Part shown: positions 63,705-64,000 of the stretch, one piece after another
Position numbering within the stretch: position 1 is the first letter of the stretch
Layout of the letters: each line of letters opens with the position of its first letter
Assembly (NCBI GenBank): GCA_000310025.1
Contig: FN648785.1
Location: 239,371 to 303,370, forward strand
Reading direction: 5' to 3'
DNA: 64,000 bases
Source of the DNA: Ectocarpus siliculosus
Lineage: Eukaryota; Sar; Phaeophyceae; Ectocarpales; Ectocarpaceae
Translations under genes and position numbers: made by a program
The notes under the pieces: model-generated
The model's input: only the letters and a program-made list of their open reading frames with translations
What the model was told of the DNA's origin: nothing
The model's database searches: none

Positions 63705-63981
63705 TTTCACTTCCAGAGACAGTTGTAAGCATTGTGCAGCTGCCTCGAGGATGTTTGACCAATTTAACACAACGTGGTGCGATCATCCCCCTTGCGCGGA
63801 GTGAGGTTTCTCCACCCCGCACAACATGATCTACTCGACCACCATTATGGTTACCGCCAAAAAAAAAACAGAGGCAAAAAAAAAAAACGGTAACCTGGAT
63901 GCCGAGTTCACGAAGTGAACTGGCTTGTTTTACAACGTCGTTGCCAAGCGACGAAAACCCAATTCCGATGGCAAACACCGA

Positions 63982-64000
63982 GGGGGGGGGGGGGGGTACT
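63982..64000 (-). mobile_element. Probable poly(C) end of a further element, cut by the window edge
   Basis: 15 G followed by TACT at the window end; on the minus strand this is AGTAC plus C-run, the same terminus as the LINE and SINE-like copies. Only the tail is visible. Confidence 0.4.

Overview
This 64 kb window is eukaryotic nuclear DNA: spliceosomal introns of a few hundred bases with GTGAGT/GTAAGT-type donors, canonical histones H1, H2A, H2B, H3 and H4, non-LTR retrotransposons, TA-flanked inverted-repeat elements and long stretches without genes. The intron-rich GC-balanced style, a PPR gene, a senescence/spartin-domain gene and abundant CAG/CTG microsatellites fit a brown alga such as Ectocarpus. 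That placement is inference; no organellar, rRNA or species marker gene was found.

Left part (1-28 kb): a probable minus-strand multi-exon gene with helical, Ala-rich segments (core 4746-6359); scattered coding-like fragments at 7.4-10 kb; a two-exon senescence/spartin-domain gene (13038-14844); and a nine-exon PPR gene (19868-25280). Three copies of a ~200 bp TA-flanked inverted-repeat element (MITE) lie at 10.8, 13.7 (inside an intron) and 19.1 kb.

Middle (28-40 kb): a divergent H2A/H2B pair (28579-29648), then a transposon-rich block. It holds a 1.24 kb TA-flanked inverted-repeat DNA element with many subterminal copies of one 12-mer (30517-31753), two LINE copies in opposite orientation that both end in GAGTAC plus a poly(C) run (33652-35226 and 35941-38420), and a short SINE-like element with the same tail and a 12 bp target-site duplication (38627-38894; a second copy at 63451-63704).

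Histone palindrome (40.9-58.5 kb): an H3/H1 divergent pair, an unidentified antisense locus and H4 are duplicated as a large inverted repeat (arms 40870-46973 and 52333-58458, nearly identical as far as read by eye) around a ~5.4 kb centre. The H3 of arm 1 carries a +1 frameshift; the H3 of arm 2 is open but reads R13 Q14 instead of G13 K14. A decayed H2A lies just beyond arm 2 (59062-59358). All eight histone genes other than the decayed H2A are followed by the same perfect 6 bp stem with a 5-nt loop and, 11-14 nt later, a purine tract. This is the layout of metazoan replication-dependent histone 3' ends. All three histone promoter types share the 9-mer TGATTGGCC.

Right end (59.6-64 kb): a minus-strand gene of at least five exons for a coiled-coil protein with an acidic middle and a conserved-looking C-terminus, then the second SINE-like copy and, at the window edge, what looks like the poly(C) end of a further copy.
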